Assembly (NCBI GenBank): GCA_903874895.1
Contig: CAIQUG010000172.1
Span: forward strand, 1 to 43,824
From: an uncultured Caulobacterales bacterium
GTDB lineage: Bacteria; Pseudomonadota; Alphaproteobacteria; Caulobacterales; Caulobacteraceae
Direction: 5' to 3'
DNA: 43,824 bases
The position numbers and the translations under genes are program-made. The notes beneath the pieces are model-generated. The model did not search any database. It was given only the letters and a program-made list of their open reading frames with translations, and was not told where the DNA came from. Positions 1 to 11,564 of this stretch are shown here, piece by piece (the stretch's first letter is position 1; the number at the start of each line of letters is the position of its first letter).

Positions 1-756
1 CACGGCCTGGGTGAGGGCGATCTCCGGCAGCAGGATCAGTACCTGGGCGTCGGGGTCGCGCTCCAGGACGGCGGCGGCGGCCTCCAGATACACCTCGGTC
101 TTGCCGGAGCCTGTGACCCCGTCCAGCAGGGCCGCCTGGAAACCTTTTCCCACAAGGGATTTCAGCACATCGGCGGAGGCCGACTGGCTGGGATTGAGGA
201 TGTGCGCCGGATTGGCCGAGGGGTCTGGCACACCGAACGGCAGCGGGGCCGGCCGCTCCACCACGGAGAGGGCACCGTCATCCACCAGTCCCTTCACCAC
301 CCCTGAGGACACGCCCGCCCGGCGGGCCAGCTCGGCCGCGGGCAGGGGGGCCGTGGCGGCCTCCAGTACCCGGTGGCGGGCGGGGGTCATCCGCTCCGGC
401 GCCTGTCCGGAGGCGACGACGCAGCGGATGGGCTTCGGCCGCGGATGGCGCAGGCCGCGGAGGGCCATGGCCAGGGCCTCCCCCGGCGGCTGGCAGGCAT
501 AGCGGGACGCCCACTGGATGAAGGCCAGGGATCCGGCGGGCAGGGGCGGGACGTCCAGGGCCTCGACCAGGGGCTTCAGGGGGCGGTTGTAGCCGGTGGC
601 GTCCCGCACCTCGAGCACCACGCCGCGAATCTGGCGGGGGCCCAGCGGGGCCACCACCTGATCCCCCGGCGACAGGGGGGGCCAGCCCTCCGGCACGGCG
701 TAGTCGAAGGCCTCCGGCAGCGGCAGGGGCAGCAGAATCTGGGCGCGCAGGGGCAT
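1..756 (-). CDS. priA: Primosomal replication protein N' (PriA helicase), N-terminal part
   Basis: Only the first 252 codons are present; the gene continues past the left edge with no stop. PriA is a 3'-to-5' DNA helicase that recognises stalled forks and D-loops and reloads the replisome. The start reads MPLRAQILLPLPLPEAFDYA, typical of the PriA 3'-DNA-binding domain. A Walker A motif GVTGSGKT lies at residues 213-220, followed by TEVYLEAA and then the PEIALT segment characteristic of PriA. The ATG is 59 bp beyond the sucB stop on the same strand, so read-through from the suc operon is possible, although the two have no functional link. The zinc-binding and C-terminal helicase parts lie outside the window and cannot be judged. 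Confidence 0.93.
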   Translation of the reverse strand, partial: MPLRAQILLPLPLPEAFDYAVPEGWPPLSPGDQVVAPLGPRQIRGVVLEVRDATGYNRPLKPLVEALDVPPLPAGSLAFIQWASRYACQPPGEALAMALRGLRHPRPKPIRCVVASGQAPERMTPARHRVLEAATAPLPAAELARRAGVSSGVVKGLVDDGALSVVERPAPLPFGVPDPSANPAHILNPSQSASADVLKSLVGKGFQAALLDGVTGSGKTEVYLEAAAAVLERDPDAQVLILLPEIALTQAV

Positions 757-815
757 CCGACGACCTTAGGTCCCGGGGAGGCGAATGCGAAGCGGCTTTG
801 CCGGTTCCGGAAGGA

Positions 816-2429
816 TCAGAGGTCCAGCACGAGGCGCTGGGGATCCTCGATGTGATCCTTCACCGAGACGAGGAAGGTCACCGCTTCCTTGCCGTCGATC
901 ACCCGGTGGTCATAGGACAGGGCCAGGTACATCATCGGCCGGATCACCACCTGACCCTTGATCGCCATGGGGCGGTCCTGGATCTTGTGCATGCCCAGGA
1001 TGCCCGACTGCGGGGCATTCAGGATCGGCGTGGACATGAGCGAGCCATAGACCCCGCCGTTGGAGATGGTGAAGGTCCCGCCCTGCAGCTGGTCGAGGCT
1101 GAGCGTCCCGTCCCGGGCCTGCTTGCCGAGGGCGCCGATGCCCTTCTCGATGCCCGCCAGGTTCAGGGCGTCCGCGTCCCGCAGCACGGGAACCACCAGG
1201 CCCTTTTCGGTGCCGACCGCCACGCCGATGTCGTAGTGGTTCTTGTAGATCAGGTCCTGGCCGTCGATCTCGGCATTCACCGCGGGCACTTCCTTCAGGG
1301 CGGCAATGACCGCCTTCACGAAGAAGCTCATGAAGCCCAGCTTCACCCCGTGGCGCTGCTCGAAGGCGGCCTTGTAGTCGTTGCGCAGCGCCATGACCGT
1401 GGACATGTCGACCTCGTTGAAGGTCGTCAGCATGGCGGCGGTGTTCTGGGCGTCCTTCAGGCGGCGGGCAATGGTCTGGCGCAGGCGGGTCATCCGCACC
1501 CGCTCCTCCCGGGCTCCGACCGGACGCGGGGGCGCGGACGCTGCCGGGGCCGGAGCCATGGCAACGGCAGCGGCGGCCACGGCGGCGGTCGAGGCGGCGG
1601 CGGGGGCCGCCGATTGCCCGGCCACGGCGGCCAGGGCATCGCCCTTGGTGATGCGGCCGTCACGACCCGTACCGGGGATGGAGGCGGCGCTGACGCCGGA
1701 TTCGGTGACGATGCGCTGCACCGACGGGGACAGGGGCAGGGCCCCAGCTGCTGCGGCGGCAGGCGCCGGAGCCGCAGCGGGGGCGGCCGCCGGAGCCGAG
1801 ACTGCAGCCCCGGCATCGGCGACGATCCGGGCGATGATCTGGCCCGGCGTCACGGAGGCGCCGCTCTGGCTCAGGATCTGGGCGATCACGCCGGAGGTGG
1901 GGGCGGTGACTTCCAGGGCGACCTTGTCGGTCTCGATCTCCACCAGCAGCTCGTCCTTGGTGACGCGGTCGCCGGCCTTCTTGGCCCACTGGCCCAGCGT
2001 CCCCTCGGACACGCTTTCGCCCATGGCCGGGGTGGTCACGTCCACCGGACCGCCGGAGGCGGCGGGTGCCGGGGCGGCCGGAGCGGGTGAAGGAGCGGGT
2101 GAAGGCGCGGGTGAAGGCATCGGGGCGGGCGCGGCCTTGGCGGCCGGAGCGGCTGCGGCGGCGACCGGCACAGGGGCCGCGGCCGGCTGACCGGCCACGT
2201 TGGAAACCGAACCCAGCTTCTGGCCGGGGACCACGGTGGCCCCTTCCGCGGCGGAGATTTCCGTGACCACGCCGTCGGTGGGGGCGGCCACTTCCAGGCT
2301 GACCTTGTCGGTCTCGAGTTCCACCAGGACCTCGTCCTTGCGCACGACCTCGCCGACCTTCTTGGTCCAGCGCGCGATGGTCGCCTCGCTGACGGACTCG
2401 CCCAGGGTCGGCGTCATGATATCGGCCAT
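816..2429 (-). CDS. sucB: 2-oxoglutarate dehydrogenase E2, dihydrolipoyl succinyltransferase with two lipoyl domains
   Basis: E2 core of the 2-oxoglutarate dehydrogenase complex; it transfers succinyl from lipoyl-lysine to CoA. The product is 537 residues from the ATG at 2429, chosen because GGAG lies just upstream and [12 protein letters not shown] is a normal E2 start; an in-frame ATG at 2498 would add 23 unlike residues. Two lipoyl domains are visible, each with the ETDKV lipoylation motif (Lys 42 and Lys 169), separated by Ala/Pro-rich linkers. A peripheral-subunit-binding domain ([13 protein letters not shown] onward) and the acyltransferase domain follow, with SYDHRVIDG near residues 505-513 (catalytic His 508, Asp 512). 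Most proteobacterial SucB proteins have one lipoyl domain and about 400 residues, so this one is enlarged. Succinyl rather than acetyl specificity is inferred from the adjacent sucA. Confidence 0.95.
   Translation of the reverse strand: MADIMTPTLGESVSEATIARWTKKVGEVVRKDEVLVELETDKVSLEVAAPTDGVVTEISAAEGATVVPGQKLGSVSNVAGQPAAAPVPVAAAAAPAAKAAPAPMPSPAPSPAPSPAPAAPAPAASGGPVDVTTPAMGESVSEGTLGQWAKKAGDRVTKDELLVEIETDKVALEVTAPTSGVIAQILSQSGASVTPGQIIARIVADAGAAVSAPAAAPAAAPAPAAAAAGALPLSPSVQRIVTESGVSAASIPGTGRDGRITKGDALAAVAGQSAAPAAASTAAVAAAAVAMAPAPAASAPPRPVGAREERVRMTRLRQTIARRLKDAQNTAAMLTTFNEVDMSTVMALRNDYKAAFEQRHGVKLGFMSFFVKAVIAALKEVPAVNAEIDGQDLIYKNHYDIGVAVGTEKGLVVPVLRDADALNLAGIEKGIGALGKQARDGTLSLDQLQGGTFTISNGGVYGSLMSTPILNAPQSGILGMHKIQDRPMAIKGQVVIRPMMYLALSYDHRVIDGKEAVTFLVSVKDHIEDPQRLVLDL
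2083..2118. repeat. Three 12-bp tandem repeats in the SucB linker
   Basis: The unit GCGGGTGAAGGM occurs three times in a row, within the sequence coding the Pro-Ser-Pro-Ala linker between the two SucB lipoyl domains. The period is a multiple of three, so copy-number change would lengthen or shorten the flexible linker by four residues without breaking the frame. Confidence 0.8.
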
Positions 2430-2490
2430 CAAAATCGCTCCAGTGTTCGTCTTTGACGGCCGCTCTTGCAGGGGGTCGTCAGGTTTTGGT

Positions 2491-5448
<2,958 letters not shown>

Positions 5449-5560
5449 CTTTTCCGTTCCCTGGCGGACGGCCCCGCCGCCATGGTTAACGAAGCGCAAG
5501 GGCCGTCTGCTGAATGAATATCACCCCTGCATGGGGCGCATTCCCTTTACATAGTCACAA

Positions 5561-6448
5561 TCAGGCGTTTTTCAGCACTTCGAGAAGCGTTTCTCCGAGC
5601 GCCGCCGGTGACGGGGATACCTTGATTCCCGCCCGTTCCATTGCGGCGATCTTGTCTTCCGCGCCGCCCTTGCCGCCGGAGATGATGGCACCGGCATGGC
5701 CCATGCGGCGGCCCGGAGGCGCCGTACGGCCGGCGATGAAGCCCGCCATGGGCTTCTTGCGACCGCGCTTGGCCTCGTCGAGGATGAACTGGGCGGCGTC
5801 CTCTTCGGCCGAGCCGCCGATCTCGCCGATCATGATGATCGACTTGGTGGCCTCGTCCGCCAGGAACATCTCCAGCATGTCAATGAACTCGGTGCCCTTC
5901 ACCGGGTCGCCGCCGATGCCCACGGCCGTGGTCTGGCCGAGGCCGGCATTGGTGGTCTGGAACACCGCCTCGTAGGTCAGCGTGCCGGAGCGCGACACGA
6001 CGCCCACCGAGCCCACCGAGAAGATGTTGCCGGGCATGATGCCGATCTTGCACTGGTTCGGGGTCAGGACGCCGGGGCAGTTGGGCCCGATCAGCCGGGA
6101 CTTGGACCCGGCCAGCGAGCGCTTCACCTTGACCATGTCCTGCACCGGGATGCCCTCGGTGATGCAGATGATCAGGGGGATCTCGGCGTCGATGGCCTCC
6201 ATGATGGAGTCGGCGGCGAACGGCGGCGGGACGTACACCACCGAGGCCGTGGCGCCGGTGGCATGGACGGCTTCTTCCACCGTGTCGAACACGGGCACGC
6301 CCACATGGGTCATGCCGCCTTTGCCCGGCGTCACGCCGCCGACCATCTTGGTGCCGTAGGCGATGGCCTGTTCGGTGTGGAAGGTGCCCTGGCTGCCGGT
6401 GATGCCCTGGCAGATGACCTTGGTGTTGGCGTCGATCAGAATGGACAT
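5561..6448 (-). CDS. sucD: Succinyl-CoA synthetase alpha subunit
   Basis: ADP- or GDP-forming succinate-CoA ligase alpha subunit, which carries the phosphohistidine and binds CoA. It is 295 residues, the usual family length. The start [21 protein letters not shown] is the CoA-binding Rossmann segment. The active-site histidine is in [13 protein letters not shown] near residue 251, and [10 protein letters not shown] marks the ligase domain. sucC ends 70 bp upstream. The 112 bp between sucD and sucA hold a small CCCC/GGGG hairpin (about 5523-5535) without a U-run, which I read as a spacer rather than a terminator. Confidence 0.97.
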   Translation of the reverse strand: MSILIDANTKVICQGITGSQGTFHTEQAIAYGTKMVGGVTPGKGGMTHVGVPVFDTVEEAVHATGATASVVYVPPPFAADSIMEAIDAEIPLIICITEGIPVQDMVKVKRSLAGSKSRLIGPNCPGVLTPNQCKIGIMPGNIFSVGSVGVVSRSGTLTYEAVFQTTNAGLGQTTAVGIGGDPVKGTEFIDMLEMFLADEATKSIIMIGEIGGSAEEDAAQFILDEAKRGRKKPMAGFIAGRTAPPGRRMGHAGAIISGGKGGAEDKIAAMERAGIKVSPSPAALGETLLEVLKNA

Positions 6449-6518
6449 GGTTCTCGAGGATCCCTGGCCGGACCGGGCGGACCCGGTGGCAAAAATGATG
6501 TGTGGCGGCGGCGGGGCC

Positions 6519-7715
6519 TTAGCCCTTCACGGCCTTGACGATCTTGGCGGCGGCGTCGGCCAGGTCGTTGGCCGGGGTGATGGCGAGGCCCGAAGCCGCC
6601 AGGATGTCCTTGCCCTGCTGCACGTTGGTGCCTTCGAGGCGGACCACCAGGGGCACTGACAGGCTGATCTCCCGGGCGGCGGCCACCACGCCCTCGGCGA
6701 TGATGTCGCAGCGCATGATGCCGCCGAAGATGTTCACCAGGATGCCCTTCACGTTCGGGTCGGCGGTGATGATCTTGAAGGCCGCGGTGACCTTTTCCTT
6801 GGAAGCGCCGCCGCCCACGTCGAGGAAGTTGGCGGGCTCGGCCCCGTAGAGCTTGATGATGTCCAGGGTGGCCATGGCCAGACCCGCGCCGTTGACCATG
6901 CAGCCGATCTCCCCGTCCAGGGCGATGTAGCTGAGGTCGTACTTCGAGGCCTCGATCTCCTTGGCGTCCTCTTCCGTCGTGTCCCGCAGGGCGACGATGT
7001 CCGCGTGGCGATAGAGGGCATTGCCGTCGAAGCTGATCTTGGCGTCCAGCACCTTCAGCTGGCCACCGCCGGTGACGATCAGCGGGTTGATCTCCAGCAT
7101 CTCCATGTCCTTGGCCACGAAGGCGGCATAGAGCTGGCCCAGCAGGGTCGCGCCCTGCTTGGCGAGGTCGCCGGTCAGGTTCAGGGCCTTGGCCAGGTGG
7201 CGGCCGTGGTGCGGGAACACGCCGGTGGCCGGGTCGATGGAAAAGGAGATGATCTTTTCCGGGGTGGAGTGGGCCACGTCCTCGATGTCCATCCCGCCCT
7301 CGGTGGAGGCGACGACGGAGACCCGGCTGGTTTCCCGGTCCACCAGCAGGGACAGGTAGAGTTCCCGGGCAATGTCCGCGCCTTCCTCGATGTAGAGGCG
7401 GTTGACCTGGCGGCCCTTGGGGCCGGTCTGGTGGGTGACCAGCACCCGGCCGAGCATTTCCTTGGCGTTGGACTTCACCTCGTCCACGGACTTGACCACC
7501 CGGACGCCGCCCTTGGCGGAGGCGGGCAGGCCCTCGAAGCGGCCCTTGCCCCGGCCACCGGCGTGGATCTGGGACTTCACCACGAACACCTTGGTCCCCT
7601 TCAGGGCCTTGGCGGCCTTGACGGCCTCGGCCACGGTGAAGGCTGCGAAGCCCACCGGGACCGGCACACCGAATTCCTTGAGGACGGCCTTGGCCTGGTG
7701 TTCGTGAATGTTCAT
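6519..7715 (-). CDS. sucC: Succinyl-CoA synthetase beta subunit
   Basis: Beta subunit of succinyl-CoA synthetase; ATP-grasp fold, binds nucleotide and succinate. It is 398 residues from ATG 7715 ([20 protein letters not shown]), a conserved beginning; a further upstream ATG at 7751 would add 12 unconserved residues. The segments [22 protein letters not shown] and GGGASKEKV are those expected of the nucleotide-binding and ligase domains. It is the first gene of the minus-strand sucC-sucD-sucA-sucB run, with a good sigma-70-type promoter about 75 bp upstream at 7790-7818. Confidence 0.97.
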   Translation of the reverse strand: MNIHEHQAKAVLKEFGVPVPVGFAAFTVAEAVKAAKALKGTKVFVVKSQIHAGGRGKGRFEGLPASAKGGVRVVKSVDEVKSNAKEMLGRVLVTHQTGPKGRQVNRLYIEEGADIARELYLSLLVDRETSRVSVVASTEGGMDIEDVAHSTPEKIISFSIDPATGVFPHHGRHLAKALNLTGDLAKQGATLLGQLYAAFVAKDMEMLEINPLIVTGGGQLKVLDAKISFDGNALYRHADIVALRDTTEEDAKEIEASKYDLSYIALDGEIGCMVNGAGLAMATLDIIKLYGAEPANFLDVGGGASKEKVTAAFKIITADPNVKGILVNIFGGIMRCDIIAEGVVAAAREISLSVPLVVRLEGTNVQQGKDILAASGLAITPANDLADAAAKIVKAVKG

Positions 7716-7789
7716 GGCTGTCCCTGTGCAGGTTGGAACGACGGCGGGCATCGGCGGAACGACGGTCGATCGGCGTCTCCGGCGGGGGG

Positions 7790-7818
7790 GTTATAGAAAG
7801 GCACACCCGGCTTAGCAA
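7790..7818 (-). promoter_or_regulatory. Probable sigma-70-type promoter of the suc operon
   Basis: Read on the minus strand, TTGCTA (7818-7813) and TATAAC (7795-7790) are separated by exactly 17 bp. The -10 also resembles the Caulobacter housekeeping form GCTANAWC. The inferred start of transcription, near 7783, leaves a leader of about 68 nt before sucC. This is motif matching only. Confidence 0.6.
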
Positions 7819-7875
7819 CCGAAACAGACCCCTCGACGCATGGTGAAAGGCGACAATTGCCCGTATCATGGGATC

Positions 7876-8556
7876 ATGAAGGTTCTGGTCGTCGAGGATG
7901 ATTCCGAGACCGCCGCCTATGTGGCGCGCGGACTGAAGGAACAGGGGCACGGGGTCGAGGTGGCGGCCGATGGCCGCGACGGCCTCTTCCTCGCTCTCGA
8001 CCAGTCCTTCGACGTGATTGTCATGGACCGGATGGTGCCCGGCATGGACGGCCTGTCGGTGATCAAGAGCCTGCGTGCCGGCGGGGTGGAGACGCCGGTG
8101 ATCTTCCTCACGGCCCTGGGCGGCGTCGGCGACCGGGTGGAGGGGCTGGAGGCCGGGGCCGACGACTATCTGGTCAAGCCCTTCTCGTTTTCCGAGCTGA
8201 ACGCCCGGGTGAATGCCCTGGGCCGCCGCGCGCCCCTGCGGGAGCAGGCCACCGCCGTCATCCGCCTGGGGGCCCTGGAGCTGAACCGGCTGCAGCGCAG
8301 CGCCAAGGTGGGAGACCGGTCCCTCGACCTGAAGCCGAAGGAGTTCCAGCTGCTGGAATACCTGATGCTGAACGCCGACCGGGTCGTCACCCGGACCATG
8401 CTGCTGGAGCATGTCTGGGACTTCCACTTCGATCCCAAGACCACCATCGTCGAGACCCATATCAGCCGGATCCGCGCCAAGCTGGAGGCCTGCGGCGAAG
8501 AGGCCCCGACCATCCATACGGTGCGCGGCGCCGGATACATGCTGAATGCAGATTAG
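7876..8556 (+). CDS. OmpR/PhoB-family response regulator
   Basis: Two-component transcription factor of 226 residues. The receiver domain begins MKVLVVEDD, the phosphoacceptor is Asp 51 in VMDRMVPGMDG, and the conserved Lys lies in VKPFSF. The C-terminal winged helix carries LKPKEFQLLEYLMLN, VTRTMLLEHVWD and VRGAGYML, as in OmpR/PhoB proteins. I chose ATG 7876 because the receiver fold starts there; an in-frame ATG at 7840 would add 12 residues without family character. The stop overlaps the start of the histidine kinase by 11 nt, so the two are cotranscribed and probably form a cognate pair. The stimulus is unknown. The gene diverges from sucC across a 160-bp gap. Confidence 0.93.
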   Translation: MKVLVVEDDSETAAYVARGLKEQGHGVEVAADGRDGLFLALDQSFDVIVMDRMVPGMDGLSVIKSLRAGGVETPVIFLTALGGVGDRVEGLEAGADDYLVKPFSFSELNARVNALGRRAPLREQATAVIRLGALELNRLQRSAKVGDRSLDLKPKEFQLLEYLMLNADRVVTRTMLLEHVWDFHFDPKTTIVETHISRIRAKLEACGEEAPTIHTVRGAGYMLNAD

Positions 8557-9946
8557 GTTCCCCCTCCAGTCCACCCGGGCCCGGGTGGCGGCGTTCATGT
8601 CGCTGTTGTTCCTGGCGGCATTCGGCGTGTCGGGTCTGGCGACCTGGCTGGCCCTGACCGCCCCGGTGGATGAAAGCGCCCAGGCCCGGCTGCTGCGGGA
8701 GGTGGGGCTGACCACCACGATCTACGCCACCCACAAGGGCCCCGACGCCGTGCGGCTGATCAGCGAGCGGGAGCGGCGGCCCACCGGGTTCAATTTCCGC
8801 ATCACCGATCCGGCCGGGCGGCGGCTGGCGGGAGATCTGCCGGAGCAGGTCTATGCGGAGGGGTTCACCACCCTGCGCTGGCAGGTGGCGGCCACCCCCA
8901 CCTCCGATGACGACGTGGTGCGCATCCGCGTGCTGACGGCGAAGATGGCCGATGGGGCCCTGTTGTCCGTGGGCGAGGACCTGGAGCGGTCCCGCCAGCT
9001 GCAGGCGGCCTTCCTGCGCACCTTCATCCTCACCTCCGGCGCGGCCCTGTTCATCGCCCTGGCCGTGGGGCTGAGCTACGTGACCCGCATCCTGCGGCGG
9101 ATCGAGGTGATCGCCGGCACCGCCGACGCGGTGTCGACCAGCGGCGAGATGGGCCTGCGCGCCCCGGTCCGCCCGCCGGAACGGCGGGACGACATCGACC
9201 AGCTGGCCATGGCCATGAACCGCATGCTGGACGAGATCCAGCGCCTGGTCTTGAGCGTGCGGCAGGTGTCCGACGACGTGGCCCACGACCTGCGGACCCC
9301 GCTCGCCCATCTGCGCCAGCGGGTGGAGGTGGCCCTGGCCGGTCCCCCCGACGCCGAGGCCTATCGTGCCGCCCTGGAAGGGGCGGTGGAGAAGATCGAC
9401 GACGTGCTCACCACCTTCGAGGCCCTGCTGCGCATCGGCCAGCTGGAGGCCGGCGCCAATCTGGCGACCTTCCAGCCGGTGGATGTGTCCGAGATCGCCC
9501 GCCAGGTGGTGGAGGCCTACCGGCCCTCCGCCGAGGATGCCGATCACGCGCTGGAGCTCTACGCCCCGCGGCCGGAATGGATCGCCGGGGAAAAATCCCT
9601 GGTCACCCAGATGCTGGCCAATTTCGTGGAGAACGCCCTGATCCACACCCCCGCCGGCTCGACCCTCGAGATCCGGGTGGAGCACCTGGGCAAGTCCGTC
9701 CGCCTGACCGTGGAGGATGACGGCCCGGGCGTGCCCGACGCCGACCGGGCGCAGATCTTCCGCCGCTTCTACCGGGTCGAACGCAGCCGAACCACGCCGG
9801 GCTCCGGTCTGGGGCTGAGCCTCGCCAGCGCGGTGGCCCACGCCCACGGGGCCGACATCCGGGCGGAGGACGCCGGTCCGGGTCTCAGGATCGTGGTGGA
9901 TTTTCCGGTGCTGGCGGGCGGACCGGCGGCTACATCGCCTCGGTGA
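8546..9946 (+). CDS. Membrane sensor histidine kinase, partner of the preceding regulator
   Basis: 466 residues, HPK1-type. There are two membrane segments, about residues 14-37 and 156-178, flanking a small periplasmic domain of roughly 115 residues with no recognised ligand fold. A HAMP linker follows, then a dimerisation/phosphotransfer helix with DDVAHDLRTPL (phosphoacceptor His 247). The ATPase domain shows the N box NFVENALIHTP (Asn 363), DDGPGVPD and GSGLGLSLA. The ATG lies inside the last codons of the regulator gene (11-nt overlap), implying translational coupling. The 3' end overlaps the 3' end of the convergent sigma-54 activator gene by 17 nt (9930-9946). The signal sensed cannot be told from the sequence. 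Confidence 0.93.
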   Translation: MQIRFPLQSTRARVAAFMSLLFLAAFGVSGLATWLALTAPVDESAQARLLREVGLTTTIYATHKGPDAVRLISERERRPTGFNFRITDPAGRRLAGDLPEQVYAEGFTTLRWQVAATPTSDDDVVRIRVLTAKMADGALLSVGEDLERSRQLQAAFLRTFILTSGAALFIALAVGLSYVTRILRRIEVIAGTADAVSTSGEMGLRAPVRPPERRDDIDQLAMAMNRMLDEIQRLVLSVRQVSDDVAHDLRTPLAHLRQRVEVALAGPPDAEAYRAALEGAVEKIDDVLTTFEALLRIGQLEAGANLATFQPVDVSEIARQVVEAYRPSAEDADHALELYAPRPEWIAGEKSLVTQMLANFVENALIHTPAGSTLEIRVEHLGKSVRLTVEDDGPGVPDADRAQIFRRFYRVERSRTTPGSGLGLSLASAVAHAHGADIRAEDAGPGLRIVVDFPVLAGGPAATSPR

Positions 9947-11411
9947 TCGCCCCTTCAAGGCCCTGTTCCCGCACCTTGCGGTAAAGGGTGGACCGGCCGA
10001 TGCCCAGCCGCCTCGCCACCTCGGTCATGTGACCGGAATAGATCTCGATGGCCAGCTGGATCAGGTCCCGCTCGATATCCTCCAGGGTCCGCAGGTGACC
10101 CCGATGGTCGAGGATGCGGATCGGGCTGGCGACATCGCCTTCGCCCACCGGCCGGTCGGCCGGGGACGGGCCCGGTGGGGGCGCGAGACTGTTCAGCGCC
10201 ACCGGGGCCGCCGGGGCGGAGGCCAGCGCGGTGGGCGCGACACCGGAGATGGAGGGGAAGTCCCCCAGGGTCAGATAGGGGCCGTCCGCCAGCACGATGG
10301 CACGGTAGACGGCGTTTTCCAGTTGCCGGACATTGCCGGGCCAGTCGAAGGCCTGGAGCATGGCCAGGGTATCGCTCATGGTCCCCATGACCCTGCGGCC
10401 CTCCTCGGCATTGAACCGGCGGATGAAGGCCTCCACGAGGGCCGGGATGTCCTCCCGGCGTTCCCGAAGGGAGGGGGCCTCGATGGGGAACACGTTCAGG
10501 CGATAGAACAGGTCCTCGCGGAACCGGCCCTCCTTTACCTGGTCGGTGAGATTGCGGTTGGTGGCGGACAGGATGCGGACATCCACCTTCACCGGGCGCT
10601 TGGAGCCCACGGGATCGATCTCGCCCTCCTGCAGGGCCCGCAGCAGCTTGACCTGCATGTCGAGGGGCAGTTCGCCGATCTCGTCGAGGAACAGGGTCCC
10701 GCCGCTGGCCTCCTGGAACTTGCCCAGGTGCTTGTCATGGGCACCCGTGAAGCTGCCCTTCTCGTGGCCGAACAGGATGCTTTCCACCAGGTTGGCGGGC
10801 AGGGCCCCGCAGTTCACCGCCACGAAGGGCTTGCCCGACCGGTCGGAGCTGCCGTGCACGGCCCGGGCGATCATCTCCTTGCCGACGCCGCTTTCCCCGA
10901 GGATCAGCACGGGGATGGAGGACCGCGCCGCCCGCTCGCCCAGGGCCTTGACCATCCGCATGGGTCCGCTGTCGCCGATCAGGTCGGCAAAGCTCATGGT
11001 GCCGGTCTGGCGCTTCTTCAGCCGGTCCACCTCCCCCTTCAGGGACCCCATCTGCAGGGCATTCTGGATGGAGATGATGATCCGCTCCGGCGAGGCGGGC
11101 TTGATGAAGAAGTCCTGGGCGCCGGCCTGCATCGCCTTGACGACCGTATCCACGCCGCCGGTGGCGGTCAGCACGATCACCGGCATGTCGAGGCCCCGGG
11201 CGCGCATGTCCTTCAGCACCTCGATCCCCGGCATGGACGGCATGACAAGGTCGAGGATCACCACGTCCGGCGCCAGTCCGGCGGCCAGCTGGTCCAGGGC
11301 GCTGTCGCCCCCGTCGGCCTGTGAGACCGCGAAGCCCTCGCGCTCCAGAACGGCCTGGATCAGCCGGCGTTGAGTCGGATCGTCGTCAACGACGAGCACG
11401 CGCTTGGCCAT
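9930..11411 (-). CDS. tacA: NtrC-family sigma-54-dependent response regulator, TacA-like
   Basis: 493 residues with the full three-domain layout. The receiver has Asp 54 in VVILDLVMPS. The AAA+ domain has Walker A GESGVGKE at residues 172-179, the sigma-54 contact loop in the variant form GSFTGA at 219-224, and Walker B GGTLFLDEIGE. The C-terminal Fis-type helix-turn-helix contains HMTEVARRLGIGRSTLYRK. ATG 11411 is preferred over 11426 because GAGGTG lies 7 nt upstream of it. No kinase is adjacent in the same operon. In Caulobacter, TacA receives phosphate from the ShkA/ShpA relay and drives stalk genes; assignment to TacA is by overall resemblance, and another NtrC-class regulator is possible. 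I saw no TTAA-N7-TTAA CtrA box upstream. Confidence 0.85.
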   Translation of the reverse strand: MAKRVLVVDDDPTQRRLIQAVLEREGFAVSQADGGDSALDQLAAGLAPDVVILDLVMPSMPGIEVLKDMRARGLDMPVIVLTATGGVDTVVKAMQAGAQDFFIKPASPERIIISIQNALQMGSLKGEVDRLKKRQTGTMSFADLIGDSGPMRMVKALGERAARSSIPVLILGESGVGKEMIARAVHGSSDRSGKPFVAVNCGALPANLVESILFGHEKGSFTGAHDKHLGKFQEASGGTLFLDEIGELPLDMQVKLLRALQEGEIDPVGSKRPVKVDVRILSATNRNLTDQVKEGRFREDLFYRLNVFPIEAPSLRERREDIPALVEAFIRRFNAEEGRRVMGTMSDTLAMLQAFDWPGNVRQLENAVYRAIVLADGPYLTLGDFPSISGVAPTALASAPAAPVALNSLAPPPGPSPADRPVGEGDVASPIRILDHRGHLRTLEDIERDLIQLAIEIYSGHMTEVARRLGIGRSTLYRKVREQGLEGAITEAM

Positions 11412-11526
11412 GAAAAGACACCTCACATCACCGGTGCCCGCTCATCGGCGGACACGCTTGTTTTGCGGGTTTATGCGGGAGGACCCGTGAAGGTTCGGTT
11501 TAGGCGGCGCAACTTTCTGCGGTGCA

Positions 11527-11557
11527 TTGTTCTGATCCGGGACGGTTTCGGCTAGAC
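11527..11557 (+). promoter_or_regulatory. Possible promoter of cca, placing the transcript start at the ATG
   Basis: TTGTTC (11527-11532) and GCTAGAC (11551-11557) resemble a Caulobacter housekeeping promoter with an 18-bp spacer. The inferred start would fall about 11562-11565, at or next to the cca ATG (11565), which would make the mRNA leaderless. AGGA at 11558-11561 is an alternative, weak ribosome-binding site. Motif reading only. Confidence 0.3.
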
Positions 11558-11564
11558 AGGATGC

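Noticed and set aside
5449-5560. Possible internal terminator or promoter between sucD and sucA
   Set aside because: Only a 4-bp CCCC/GGGG hairpin without a U-run, and no convincing -35/-10 pair at proper spacing.
11412-11564. CtrA or sigma-54 sites controlling the TacA-like gene
   Set aside because: No TTAA-N7-TTAA and no TGGCAC-N5-TTGC in the divergent spacer.
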